NCBI RefSeq assembly: GCF_000208745.1
Contig: NC_030858.1
Coordinates: 11,799,605 to 11,863,604, forward strand
Direction of reading: 5' to 3'
DNA length: 64,000 nucleotides
From: Theobroma cacao
Lineage: Eukaryota > Streptophyta > Magnoliopsida > Malvales > Malvaceae
In this document: positions 11,907 through 23,040 of the stretch, piece by piece
Numbering within the stretch: position 1 is the stretch's first letter
Layout of the letters: each line of letters begins with the position of its first letter
Program-made: the position numbers and the translations under genes
The notes under the pieces: model-generated
Told to the model about the DNA's origin: nothing
What the model saw: the letters and a program-made list of their open reading frames with translations, nothing else
Database searches by the model: none

Positions 11907-12432
11907 AGTGAGTTCTCTTGTTAGCTTGAAGAATTTTGAATGAGAATTCAACTACAAAGACCATCAAGGTGAGTGTAAGTTAAGGTTAAATTTCTTTAGT
12001 TGTTGATAATGGCTAACAATGGGGTTGTGAGTGTTTTATTGTTGAGGTTATTTATTCACTCTTAGGGTGACTAAAGTGGTGTAAATAACTACCCACTTAA
12101 TGGCAATTGGAAACTAGTTAGGAATAACTAGTAGAACTTGATTTAGGAAAGAGTTTTTGGAATTATATTAATGCCAATTTGGGTTGGTGGTGATATTGTG
12201 TGTGTATAGGTTCCAACAAGGCCTCACATGTCCATTTGGAGTATTAGTTGAGGCCAGAGTCAAGCAAAAGAATCAACAAGACCGGTGAGTGAACTTGCAT
12301 CAAAGTGTTTTTGGGAAATACATATGTGTTGGGATGAGGCATTTAAATGATTTTACTTAGTTTTCATTAAATTATGCATGGGAACAAGCTCTTGATAAAA
12401 TGTTTTGATGTTGTGAAAATGTGAAATGTGTN

Positions 12433-12479
<47 letters not shown>
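12433..12479. repeat. (TA)n microsatellite beside an undetermined base
   Basis: A run of about 22 TA units follows an N at 12432. The N suggests the length of the run was not resolved. Confidence 0.9.
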
Positions 12480-12483
<4 letters not shown>

Positions 12484-12519
12484 GCATTGATAGTTGATAT
12501 TGTGTGATAATTATAACCG

Positions 12520-12632
12520 TGCGTGTGCACAATGTAGGGGGATGTACAGGATGGCTCTGACTGTGCACGATGTGGGGGGATGCACACGATGACTCCGGCT
12601 ATGTGCATGATGTGGGGGGATGCACATGAGCT
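12520..12632. repeat. Three diverged copies of a 45-50 bp unit
   Basis: Units contain GTGCACGATGTGGGGGGATG-like sequence followed by CACGATGACTC-like sequence. They lie in the solo LTR and are clearly more GC-rich than the surroundings. Confidence 0.75.
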
Positions 12633-12850
12633 AGGTGAGATGATAATGGTATTGGTGTTTATTTATGTGTATAAGTATATATATGTTTGTGAAATAAAAG
12701 TTCATGAATATGGTATATGATTGTAATGCATGTGAAATTTGGCATGATGAATCTTGAAAATTTCCCATTTTCTTGCAAATTGATTTTTATTGCAACACCA
12801 AATGAATTTTTAGTGCAAAGGAGGTCCTTTTTACACTTAGGAGCCCCGTT

Positions 12851-13201
12851 TCTCGCTGTAGAGAGAAACATTCTATTTTTGTAGCCAACAACTCGCTGCA
12901 GTGAGAATAAATCTCGCTGTAGTGAGAAACTCTCAGGTTTTAATGCAGTACTTTTACTTCAATGAAGAATTTTTCTACCTTCCCATCCGAACTGGGAAAA
13001 GTGGTAAACATAAAAGTTTTAGTCCTGTCTCTTAGCTTTCTAATGGTATAAAAATCAAGTCAATTGGATATTTTTAGAGGGAGATATGATAGAAAAACTA
13101 AAATATATGCAAACTAACATTGTTTCTCGATGCAGCGAGAAACTTTTTGTTTTGGCCGCCTAAATCTCGCTGTAGCGAGAATGAAATTCACTACAGCGAG
13201 A
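12851..13201. repeat. Cluster of six hairpin motifs TCTCGCTGTAGCGAGA
   Basis: Near-palindromic motifs occur at 12851-12866, 12891-12906, 12912-12927, 13125-13140, 13165-13180 and 13187-13201. The best copy has 7-bp arms TCTCGCT and AGCGAGA around GT. Other copies differ at one or two positions. The motif is spread over unrelated spacer sequence rather than forming a simple tandem repeat. Confidence 0.85.
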
Positions 13202-13896
13202 AACTTGCTGCCATGCTTGCTACCTTGCTTGATTTTGACATATTTTTCACCCATTTAACTTCATGGATTGATCTTGGGTTTTTACATCACTATGAGATTA
13301 TTAATCAAAGTTTGAAATGAGGGGTTTTTAGTAAGAAACTAAATCAATTGCATTGTTTTTGAAACAAGTGCATCATGATTTCCAAATTCTTCCTATTGAT
13401 TGCTTGTTCCTTTCTTATGTTCACTCACTGAGTTTTATAGTCGCACTTTTAAACTTCATGTTTTCAGATTTGGAGCCAGTTGGGACCTAGATTGAGCGTT
13501 CACGTATGCTCGTCTTCTTGGTAGGTACTATGGCATCTTAGTAACTGTACCTTCACACACGGTCACTCCGCTGACGGTCAAGGGTTTGTTACCTGTGAAC
13601 GCATATATGTAATGTAATCCACTAGGATTCATATTATAAGTCAATTATGTATATTTGATTACCGATGCCATTATGAGTTGGCAAACAGATGACATTATTT
13701 TGACATAAAAAAAATTGTGAGTTTTGGGTCACTATAGAATATTACTGAAATATTTTTAGTTCAGAATTTCAATGTGGTTTTAGAAATGATGGTTGGGAAT
13801 GATGATCGGGTTTGCATAAAAAAGCTTGCTTGGGCTTAGTGGGCTATGCCCATTAGGCCCATGTTCTGGTCATGGCCCGGTATTTGGGTTCTGACA

Positions 13897-14780
13897 GAGT
13901 ACTCATCGTTGTTTCATATAGACCAAATGCAACTCGACAAGGTGTACTGGAGAGCTCAAAAGATCGGGTATAGAAGGAAACTGACCAAGTTGTTGAATAT
14001 CACCACTGAAGAGGTTGATCAAAACTTGAAGAAAAAAAAAGACAACAAGTGCCTTCCATGGATTTTCCTGAATAATTATATTAAGAAACACAAAGAAGAT
14101 GAACAAGGTCATCTGGCCTTTGCCTTGGCAATATATGGGTTGGTAATTTTTCCAAAAATTCTAGGGCACATTAAAGTTTCAATCATCGATTTCTTCGATC
14201 AAGTAATGAGGAACATCAACCCAGCTCCAACCATCATAATCGAGACATTAAGGTCACTGAATTATTTCTGTTGAAGGGCATTTCATCGGATGTGCCTAGC
14301 TTTTCACTATATGGATAAAGAGCCTCTTTGAGTGCAAGGTTGATAGATTTTGAAAGCTGTTCCTCTGATCAAGTTGTCATATCCGTGAATTCTGCGAAAG
14401 CGAATGACCAAACTGCAAGAAAAAAAAAAGAATGGATTGCTAGGCTTCGGAGGCTTATAAGTGTGGAGGTGATCTGGATGGCTCCCTAGATGCCTAGGCT
14501 GCAGGTGATGTACAAGTGCGGAGACAAACCATGGGTACCACTTATGGGACCTTGGGGAGTAATCAATTATGCCCCAATAATGGTACGGAGGAAATTCAGA
14601 TCCGAGCAATTTAGACCAATGACACATAGGAGCAACCAACTGGAGTTCACATACAGAGAGCCAAGAACCCTTAAGAAGATCCAAGATATTATTCAAGCGT
14701 GGAAGAAAACAAGTAAGGTGGATCAAGGAAGGTTCACTGATGAGGTCACCACTAGATACTTAGCTTGGCATGCCTAACGA
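13897..14780 (+). pseudogene. Upstream ORF of the Tat element (DUF7745-like), 3' part
   Basis: After the solo LTR the frame resumes and reads through VYWRAQKIGYRRKLTKLL, a Lys-rich segment, then HLAFALAIYGLVIFPK and PTIIIETLRSLNYFC, the most conserved part of the DUF7745-type domain of plant gypsy elements, with a stop at 14272. From about 14480 it continues as MYKCGDKPWVPLMGPWGVINYAP-like sequence (split here only for reading) and runs to a stop at 14775. Between the two parts, stops and a frame change occur. Function unknown; in this lineage it is a separate ORF ahead of gag. Confidence 0.7.
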
Positions 14781-15415
14781 GTAAAAGATGTTGTATGTCC
14801 TCCAAAAAGTGCATCCAAATTTCCTGTTGGTCTAGAACCTCAAGATATCCTCTTAGAGAGTGAGCTGGCTAGAAGGAAACTGGAGATGAAAATGATGAAT
14901 ATGAAGCGCAGATATGAAACTGAACTTGAAGAAGTAAAGAAAGAAGCCTCGAGGAAAGTCCAAAAGGCTTTTGATGAACGAAATGAGTGGAAAAGCAAGT
15001 TTGAAGTTCGAATGCGACATGTTCATCTTTTGTCACCAAGATCCAAGGAATGCAAACCACTAATAATAACAAGATACAGTTGTAAGAGCGAACCATACAA
15101 GAACTCAGAAGCGATTGCAACTTAATAGAAGCAGCCATGAAGGGTTATAAAGAGCAATATAAGGATAGTAGGTGGGAATACTTCTGAATGTGAGAAGTGG
15201 GAAACTTGTACGAATAAGACCTCCGAATGAAGTAGTTTGAGATGGAATGGATAATGATGCAAATAAGGGAGGTAGCGTTCAAAGCAAGGGAAATGCCAAA
15301 CAAGACCGAAGAGCTCAAGAGAAAGATTCTTTGAAATATGAGCTTAGTGAGCGCCTAATAGGCCACCTCAAGATAGTACGGGATCAGTATGATCGAGTCA
15401 GCCATTACTTTTGAA
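14781..15415 (+). pseudogene. Coiled-coil tail of the upstream ORF
   Basis: Frames in this stretch give charged heptad-like sequence, for example ELARRKLEMKMMNMKRRYE and EEVKKEASRKVQKAFDE at about 14860-14990. Coiled-coil tails follow the DUF7745-type domain in related ORFs. Stops occur at about 15123 and 15185 and there is no further recognisable domain. Confidence 0.5.
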
Positions 15416-15785
15416 ACCAATAATGTAAATGTTTAGAATGGTGATGTAATCGGATGCTTAACTTTTATGAATCAAGATTCCTCATGACAATCATTGTTGG
15501 ATGGCCAATATTTTTCATTCGCATCACATGTGCATAATTTGTTCCATAAAGGCCTATAAAAAGTACAATAGTTTAACTTTTTTCATGATAAATTCCTAAT
15601 TCTTTGAAAATAAATAATAAAAAAATAATAAAAAATTGAGAATCTTCCTTTTTTTTCATCACATTCATGAAATAGAAATGCATCTAATTCATGTTTATGG
15701 TTTAAAAAATAAAGATTCCAAGATAGCTCGACAACCTAAAATTGGTGACCAGCATGTTCATAATACTCGTCGATGAGTAAGGATC

Positions 15786-17180
15786 ATGGAAGAAAAGCAA
15801 AAGGATCGAATGGATAGAATGGAAAGAGCTCAAGAAGAAATGAGAGAACAGTTAGCAAAGGTGATGGAATTGAGGATGAGTTTAAGTAAAGGAAAAAGAG
15901 TGGTTGAAGAGTCAGCTCCATCAGAAAACCCATAAACACAAAACACCGACAACCCAAGAGATGATCCTCCTTATCCCCTAAGGTTCACTCCACCCCATGC
16001 CTAAACTTTTCAAAAGGTCCACCCACGAGTGACACCATTTGCTTATTACAATGTACCACCCCCAATAGGCCATCAACCAATTCATGGGCAATTTTGGTCA
16101 AATTTTGGAACAAATCTCGCTGAACCAATACATGTCCAAGATTTAAAAGATCCAAACGAGGAAGAAAAATTAAGAAAAAGCTCATCGCAAACAAGGAAAA
16201 ATTAAAAAATAGAGAAAAAGTATGATTTATTGAAAAAGAGCCTTAGTGTTATCGAAGGAGTTGATAGGTTCGGTACCATGGATGCAATCGAACTATGCTT
16301 AGTGCTTGATGTAGTAATCCCTACCAAGTTCAAGGTTTCAAAATTTGAAAAATATGATGGGACAAAGTGTCCAATGGCACATATTGCCATGTATTGTCGA
16401 AAGATGGCTGCATAGTCTCATGATGACAAGCTACTGATCCATTTCTTCTAAGATAGCTTGACTAGGTCAACTGCCCGGTGGTACGTATAGCTAGATCAGA
16501 ATCATGTTAAGACTTGGAAAGATCTAGCGAGAGCCTTCGTAGCACAATATAAGCATGTGGCTAAATTAGCTCTTAATCAGTTGTCATTACAAACCATGGA
16601 AAAGAAGCAAAGTGAGAGCTTCAAGGAGTATGCCCAAAGATGGAGGGACATAGCAGCGTAAGTTCAGCCACCTCTCACCGATAAGGAAATGAAGGTGTTG
16701 TTCATAAACACACTCTGAGCTCTATTCTATGAACGTCTGATTGGCAATGCCATGAAAAATTTTGCGAACTTGGTTTTATCCAGAGAAATAATAGAAGGAG
16801 CTATTAACGATGGGAAATTTGAAGGGCATGAAGTTGCCAGCTTGAAAAAAAAGAGTATGTCTAAAAGAAAAGAAGGGGATGTACAAGCAATCGCCCACAA
16901 CAAGTAATAAACCCGCAACTCAGCCCATATCACTCATACCCACCATACCAACCCTTTTATCCAAACATAGGCAACATAGCACAAAATTCATATGTTTATC
17001 AGCCCGCCTCGCAGCCAATGTTTCAAGCTAATGTTCTCCCACAAGCTCCAACACCAAGACCGGTAACTTCAACCAATAATTTTGGTAATGGTCAAAGGAG
17101 GCCTAGAGCCATTCAAGAGAAACCGAAGTTTGACCCCATCCCAGTCTTTTACACTGCGTTATTACCGTAATTCATAGAAA
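15786..17180 (+). pseudogene. Tat-lineage gag (capsid region)
   Basis: After a charged N-terminus (about 15786-15930), 16210-16410 reads KFEKYDGTKCPMAHIAMYC, and further frames give LTRSTARWY, TWKDLARAFVAQYKH, and SESFKEYAQRWRDIAA, all signatures of the plant gypsy gag domain (Retrotrans_gag). The segment ends with a Pro/Gln-rich linker near 17000-17100. In-frame stops stand near 16414, 16449, 16487, 16660, 16718 and 16905. The 15416-15785 spacer before it has no coding content that I recognise. Confidence 0.8.
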
Positions 17181-17202
17181 ATCGACTTATGCTCGGACCT
17201 CT

Positions 17203-17874
17203 TTGGAGCCATTTTGGCCTCTTTTTCCCAAACGGTATGACTTAAATGCGTATTGTGATTATCATTTTGGAATACAAGGACACTCCACGGAGAATTACAC
17301 TGCCTTGAAACATAAGGTACAGTCATTTAACAAGGCGGGGCTCCTAAATTTTGCTAAGAATAAAGCTTCGAATGTTGTTAAAAACCCTTTGCCTGATCAT
17401 TCAAGTTTAACAATAAGTGCTGTACATGATGGGATGACTTGTAAGGTGAAAGGAAATGTTGACGAGGTCCAAACACCAATGGATAAGGTGTTTAATGCTT
17501 TATTCAAAATCAATGTTGTTATTCTAGAATCAACAGATGCCGTACTAGGGCACAATCCTAGTCTATCTTGCAAGTTTCATATGGGGGCCACTGGACATTC
17601 CATCCAAGGTTGTAATGACTTCCGTCGTAAGCTGCAGAAATTAATGGATCTATTAGTAATCGAATTTTACGTCGAAAGTGAAGAGGATTTAGTTGGAGCT
17701 ATAAATGAAGATTCCTCAACTGAAAAGGTGTCAACTTCACTTGGTACAAGCAGACTTAGATCTCTCACCATTTTCTATGAAGGAAAAAAAGAGTTTGACG
17801 ACCAACAAGCCCCATGGTATCGTCGGAACCAGCATCACTATCCAAATTCCTATCCCATTCCCATACAAGAGTGA
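17203..17874 (+). pseudogene. Gag C-terminus with two CCHC-type knuckles
   Basis: This 223-codon open stretch starts at an internal Met because a stop precedes it; the true gag start is upstream. Near residue 16 it has CDYHFGIQGHSTENY, a nucleic-acid-binding knuckle in which the last Cys is Tyr (TGC to TAC would be a G-to-A change). Near residue 122 a second, intact knuckle CKFHMGATGHSIQGC is followed by a helix-like DFRRKLQKLMD. Two such knuckles before the protease are usual for these elements. Beyond the stop at 17872 the frame moves, with no clear domain before about 18290. Confidence 0.75.
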
Positions 17875-18289
17875 TAAGGTCGTCCCATGGGATTGCGAAT
17901 GTAATATTATTGGCACAACTTCCTCTGTTCCCCAAGCATTTTCTGAAGATTTGACTGGTGTAAGAGGCATAAATTGAAGTGGGCGATGCTATTCCTCTAA
18001 AGTGATGGAAAAGGCTGAAAAAAGAAAAGATAAATAAGGAGAAGAAGGTCCAAAGATGGCAAAAACATTTCCCAAAGATCAAATGAATGGACCCACAGTG
18101 GCTCGAGACGATGAGATCAAAAAAATTATCACAAAAACGAGGCAAACGAGTTCTTTAAATTCATCAAGCATAGTAAATACAGTGTAGTGGAATAATTGAC
18201 TAAGATGCCTGCACGTATTTCAATGTTATCCTTGCTTCTGAATTCATAGTCACATAGGAACGCATTGCTTAAAGTTCTATATCAGGCTT

Positions 18290-19367
18290 ATGTGGATTAT
18301 GATATATCTGTTGAAAAGCTAGATCATACTGTGGGGAATATCACAGTGGGGAACTTTATTGCTTTTAGCGATGAAAAAATTCCATCAAGCAGTCAAAGGA
18401 GTAACAAAACCCTCCACATAACCATCAAGTAGAAAGACCATGTTGTACCTAGAGTCTTGATTGATGATGGTTCAGTTTTAAATGTCATGCCTCGTTCCAC
18501 ATTGACTAGGTTGCCAGTTGATATGTCTTATATGAAGACTAGTTACATGATCGTAAGAGCATTCGATAGGACCAGACGGGAGGTGGTAGGCGATATCGAA
18601 ATACCAATAAAAATTGGCCCTTGCATCTTTGATGTCCAATTCCAAGTCATGGACATTGCCCCATCTTATAATTGCTTACTAGGGCGCCTATAGATCCATA
18701 TGGCAAGAGCTATATCGTCTTCCCTTCATCAAAAAGTCAAATTCATAACTGAGGGCCAATTAATAAGTGTATCTGTGAAGGAAGACATACTGACCATTCA
18801 ACCCTCAGCTGATCCCTATGTAGAGGCGACAGAAGAAGTCTCAAAGTGCTTTTTCAGGTCTTTCGAGTTTGTTAGTGCTACCTATGTGGGAGAGGGAGCA
18901 GTAATACCAACTTTGTGCTTATGAAGGGCAATTAACATGAAGATTAGGTAGACAGTAGGAAAAGGGTGTCGAGTTGGGTTTAGGCTAAGAAAGAATTTGC
19001 AAGGAATTAGAAAACCTTTGATTCTAGTAAAGAATGAAAAGAAGTTCAGTTTGGGGTATAAGCCTACTAGAGACGAAAGAAGAAAGTTGGCAAGGATAGC
19101 ACAGTTTGAGGGGAAAGAGGAAGAATTTGAGAAAAAGACAATCCCCTACTTGTATGAAACCTTCCGATCTATAGGATATATTCATCTTGAAGCACCCACG
19201 GAGGTTAGTGGGTCTCTTCAAGAGACGTTTGAGGAACTCTCAATTCACATGATTAAGGATGAAGATCCTAAAGAGGAGGTTCCTAAGGTGTATCCGATGT
19301 CACTAGGAAAAAAGCTGACCAATTGGACAATCCCCGAATTGCCAGTCATCTTTAAGTATAAAAAAAT
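18290..19367 (+). pseudogene. Aspartic protease region of the Tat element
   Basis: At 18457 the frame reads IDDGSVLNVMPRSTL, the retroviral-type aspartic protease active site (family usually Asp-Asn-Gly-Ser here, so Asp-Asp-Gly-Ser is a mild variant). Near 18660 it reads APSYNCLLGR and then, past a stop at 18691, MARAISSSLHQKVKF, the usual end of this domain. Downstream, 18997-19371 is an open linker of about 120 codons with a KFSLGYKPTRDERR-type segment that precedes the intron in such elements. Stops near 18691, 18922 and 18950 break it. Confidence 0.8.
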
Positions 19368-19588
19368 GTAATGAACAAATCCACCTAAATACCTATGCCT
19401 AAGGGCATTATGAGTAGTTTTTTGCTTAATATGGGCTTTCTGTTACTTTAATTGTTCAAATAAATAACAAGTATAATGTTTTCATCATCTCATATGTTAC
19501 CATCCTTTCTTGCAAATACCATTAACATATTTTTCTTTTAGCCAATAAATGATTGACTGTATATATATCCGATTTCGCTTGTTTGCAG
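19368..19588 (+). other. Putative intron between protease and RT
   Basis: A GTAATG donor-like site at 19368 ends the open linker, and TTTGCAG (acceptor) ends at 19588. The 221 bases between are AT-rich and full of stops, and RT-side coding resumes right after. Ogre-type Tat elements are known to have an intron at this place. The exact sites are my choice by eye. Confidence 0.55.
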
Positions 19589-19599
19589 GTCTCTAAATA

Positions 19600-20750
19600 A
19601 TGAACATGCAGAAAATTTAGAGAGCAATCATACTTTTGACTTTGAGAAAATTTTGAACATTGATGAATTGGAAAATGAAGAGGAGTTGGATGACTATGAC
19701 TTACCCTTTGATTTGTCAAGGCTGTTGGAACAAGAGGATAAAAAGATTTTACCCCATCAAGAAACAATGAAATTAATTAACTTGGGAAATGAAGAGGATA
19801 AAAAAGAAGTTAAAATCGGTACTTCACTGTCATTTGGTGAACAACAAAAGTTTGAAGAGCGATTCTGTGAATATGCTGATGTGTTCGCATGGTCATACTA
19901 GGACATGGCAAGTCTTAACACTAGCATTGTTGTTCATAAATTACCATTGAAACTGGAGCACAAATCGATTCAGCAGAAGCTGAGATGAATGAAGCTAGAC
20001 TTGTTGCTAAAAATTAAAGAGGAGGTGAAGAAACAGTTTGATGCTGGTTTTTGAAAGTGGTCAAGTATCCTGAGTGGGTGGCTAATATAGTCCCAGTTCC
20101 AAAAAAGGATGGAAATATTCGAATGTGTGTAGATTACAGGGATTTGAATAGAGCAAGTTTGAAGGAAAGCTTTCTTTTACCACATATTGACACCCTTGTA
20201 GACAACATAGTGAAACACTTTCTATTTTCATTCATGGATGGTTTCTTTGGATACAATCAGATTAAGATGGCATCTAAAGATATGGAAAAGACAACGTTCG
20301 TAACCATGCGAGGAACGTTCTGTTACAAAGTCATGCCATTCGGACTAAAAAATGCAGGTGCCATTTACTAAAGGGCCATGGTAACCTTGTTCCATGATAT
20401 GATGCATAGAGAAATAGAGGTATATGTGGATGATATGATTACAAAATCCAGTCAAGAAAAGGATTATACTACTAATCTCAAGAAGTTGTTTGAGAGATTA
20501 TGAAAGTTTTCAGCTTAAACTGAATCTTACAAAATGCACTTTTGGTGTTACATTTAGGAAATTGTTAGGTTTCATAGTAAGTAAAAAAAGGATTGAAGTA
20601 GACCTAGACAAAATACGAGCTATCCAAGAATTACCACCTCCTAAAACCTAAAAAGAAGTGAGAGGGTTTTTAGAGGGATTGAATTATATTGCTCGATTTA
20701 TATCCCAACTCACCTCCAAATGTGATCCGATTTTCAAGCTGCTCTAAAAG
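19600..20750 (+). pseudogene. Tat-lineage reverse transcriptase
   Basis: An acidic N-terminal segment (19653-19901) is followed by the RT core: WVANIVPVPKKDGNIRMCVD at about 20081, then YRDLNRAS, LFSFMDGFFGYNQIKM, and KTTFVTMRGTFCYKVMPFGL. The YVDDM active site lies at about 20419-20436. Stops near 19899, 19986, 20055, 20368 and 20500 make the gene dead, yet all polymerase motifs are recognisable. The thumb ends near 20740. Confidence 0.88.
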
Positions 20751-20759
20751 CATGACCCA

Positions 20760-21224
20760 GGAGAGTTTAATGAAGAATGTCAAGTAGCTTTTGATGAGAT
20801 CAAAAAATATCTCACGAATCCACCAGTGTTGGTACCACCAATAGTCGGGAGATCTCTTATCTTGTATTTGATAGTGAACGAGAACTCTATGGGATGTGGG
20901 TTGGGGCAACATGATGAAATAGGCAAGAAAGAACATACCATATACTATTTAAGCAAAAAGTTTACTGAGTATGAGTGCAAATACACTGCATTTGAAAAGA
21001 TGTGTTGTGCACTAGCATGGACTGCTTATAGGCTCCGACAATATATGTTGTATCATACAACATTGTTGGTGGCAAAATTGGATCCCATCAAATACAGTTT
21101 TGAAAAACCATCTTTGTCCGGGAGAATAACACGATGGCAAGTTCAATTGTCTGAGTACGATATTATATATGTGTCCCAAAAATCAATTAAAGGGAGCACT
21201 ATTATCGATTTCCTTGCAGATTGA
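20760..21224 (+). pseudogene. First RNase H domain (gypsy type)
   Basis: Open from 20826 with GCGLGQHDEIGKKEHTIYYL and SKKFTEYECKYTAFEKMCC, the standard RNase H that follows RT in gypsy elements. Ends with ITRWQVQLSEYDI and a tail IKGSTIIDFLAD, then a stop at 21222. In the Tat lineage this copy tends to be degenerate at its catalytic site and the next domain is thought to take over. Confidence 0.82.
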
Positions 21225-21227
21225 GCC

Positions 21228-21884
21228 ATGGATGATTATGAGCCTGTAAGTTTTGATTTTTCGGATGAAGATCTGACGTCCATCTTGCATATAGATGAAG
21301 AGTTCGATAAACTTAGCCCTTGGAAAATTTATTTTGATGGATCATCAAATACTTTGGAGCATGGAATTGGGGCAGTGTTGATCTCTCCAAATGGGAAGTA
21401 TTATCCAGCTACTGCACGATTGAATTTCAATTGCACCAGTAACACAGCAGAATACGAGGCATGTGTAATGGGGTTACAAGCAACAATCGACATGAAGATT
21501 GACATAATAGAAGTTTATGGAGATTCTGCTTTAGTGATATGTCAAATGTAAGGAGCATGGGAGACGAGAGATTTTAAAATGATCCCATACCAGAAGTTGG
21601 TTACAGAATTAAGCAAACAATTCAAGAAAATCAGTTTCAACCATTTGCCTCGAGAAGAGAACCAGATTACTGATGCTTTGGCCACCCTTGGAACAATGTT
21701 CAAAATAAATGAAGCGGTTGATGTATGCCCATTTAATTTCAGAATCCGTGAAGTCTTCGCGCACTACTTGAATGCTGAAGGAGAAATTGATGCTAAACCA
21801 TGGTATTATGATATTGTTCAATACATCACCGAGCATATCTTGAGAATGTTACAGAAAATGACAAACGGATTCTTAGAAGATTAG
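21228..21884 (+). pseudogene. Second, archaeal-type RNase H domain
   Basis: Follows the first RNase H after one stop codon. It reads IYFDGSSNTLEHGIGAVL (first catalytic Asp), NTAEYEACVMGL (Glu), VYGDSALVICQ (second Asp), and, past a stop at 21549, PREENQITDALATL (last Asp). The four catalytic positions are all present. A second RNase H of this archaeal-like type after the gypsy RNase H is a mark of Tat-lineage elements. Confidence 0.85.
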
Positions 21885-23040
21885 TGATGGGTTTCTTCCT
21901 CAGTGGAGAGGTACTTTACAAAGGAAGTCAAGACCAAGTACTCTTGAGATGTGTGGATGCTACTGAAGCTAACAAAATAATGGAAGAAGTCCGTGAAGGA
22001 ACTTGTGGAGCTCATGCTAATGGACATATATTGGCTAGACAAATTATGAGAAGTGGATATTATTGGTTGACACTAGAATTAAACTACATAAACTTTGAAA
22101 ATGCCACAAGTGTCAAATTTATGCATATAAAATCCATGCTCCACCAGCCCCATTGCATGTTTTCATAGCACCTTGACCGTTTTCAATGTGGGGAATGGAT
22201 GTGATTGGTCTCATTACTCCAAAGGCTTTTAATGGAAATTGATTCATATTGATGGCCATTGATTATTTCACAAAATGGGCAGAAACGGCTTCTTATGCCA
22301 ATGTAACGTAGAAAGTCATGTGCAAGTTCAGTAAAAAAGAAATATTATGTTGATATGGACTTCCAAAAAGAATAATCACCAACAATGCAAGTAATCTGCA
22401 TGGTGCAATGGTAAAGGAGGTTTGTGCTAAATTCAAGATTAGGCATCATAACTCGATAACGTACCATCAAAATATGAATGGAACGGTAGAGGTAGCCAAC
22501 AAAAATATCAAAAAGATCATTGAAAAGATGACTGAAGTTTATAAAGACTAGCATGGGAAACTTTCTTTTACCTTGCATGTATATCGAACTTCTATGTGTA
22601 CCTCTATAGGGGCAACCCCATATTCATTAGTATATGGAATGGAAGCAGTGCTGCCCATTGAAGTGGAAATCCCATCCTTGAGATTGTTAATGGAGACAGA
22701 ATTGTAAGACGCTGAGTAGATCCACTCTCGTTACGAACTGTTGAACCTTATTGAGGAAAAAAGGCTTGCAGCCTTTTGTCATGGCCAAATGTACCAATGA
22801 AGGATGATGAGAGCATACAAGAAAAAAGTTCATCCTAGGCATTTTCGAGAAGAGGAGTTGGTCCTTAAAAAGATACTCCCTAACCAAAATCATTCTCGTC
22901 GAAAATGGGCACCAAATTGGGAATGACCATACGTGGTGAAAAAGGCTTTTTGAGGAAGAGCCTTAATTTTGACCATCATGGATGGAAAAGACTTGCCTAA
23001 TCTGATAAATGCGGATGCGGTAAAAAAATATTATGCTTAA
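21885..23040 (+). pseudogene. Tat-lineage integrase
   Basis: The zinc-binding N-terminus reads HANGHILARQIMRSGYYW with the later Cys pair degenerate. The core shows WGMDVIGLI (first Asp) near 22190, IITNNASNL near 22370, where the second catalytic Asp is Asn (a G-to-A change), and NGTVEVANKNIKKI with the Glu. A C-terminal segment follows to about 23038, ending AVKKYYA before a stop. Stops near 22165, 22240, 22310, 22550 and 22920 and frame changes kill it. No chromodomain, as expected for Tat. Confidence 0.85.

Larger units (their letters stand above)
11138..13896 (+). mobile_element. Nested solo LTR, 2.76 kb
   Basis: The insert starts TATAGTACCCCG (the usual TG has become TA) and ends GGGTTCTGACA at 13896. 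GAGTA stands on both sides (11133-11137 and 13897-13901), and the host ORF continues in frame across the insert once one copy of the duplication is discounted, so both ends are firm. No coding domains are inside, so it is a solo LTR left by recombination. A TATA-like ataaatat at 11631-11638, a CT/GA-rich leader and a splice-donor-like AAG|GTGAGT at 11969 suggest the promoter and first exon of the parent element in plus orientation. General design and end sequence resemble the LTRs at 1-617 and 40584-43692. Confidence 0.88.

Noticed and set aside
12353..12608. Minus-strand frames with Ile-Tyr repeats
   Set aside because: They run through a TA microsatellite and an N within a solo LTR; no coding evidence.
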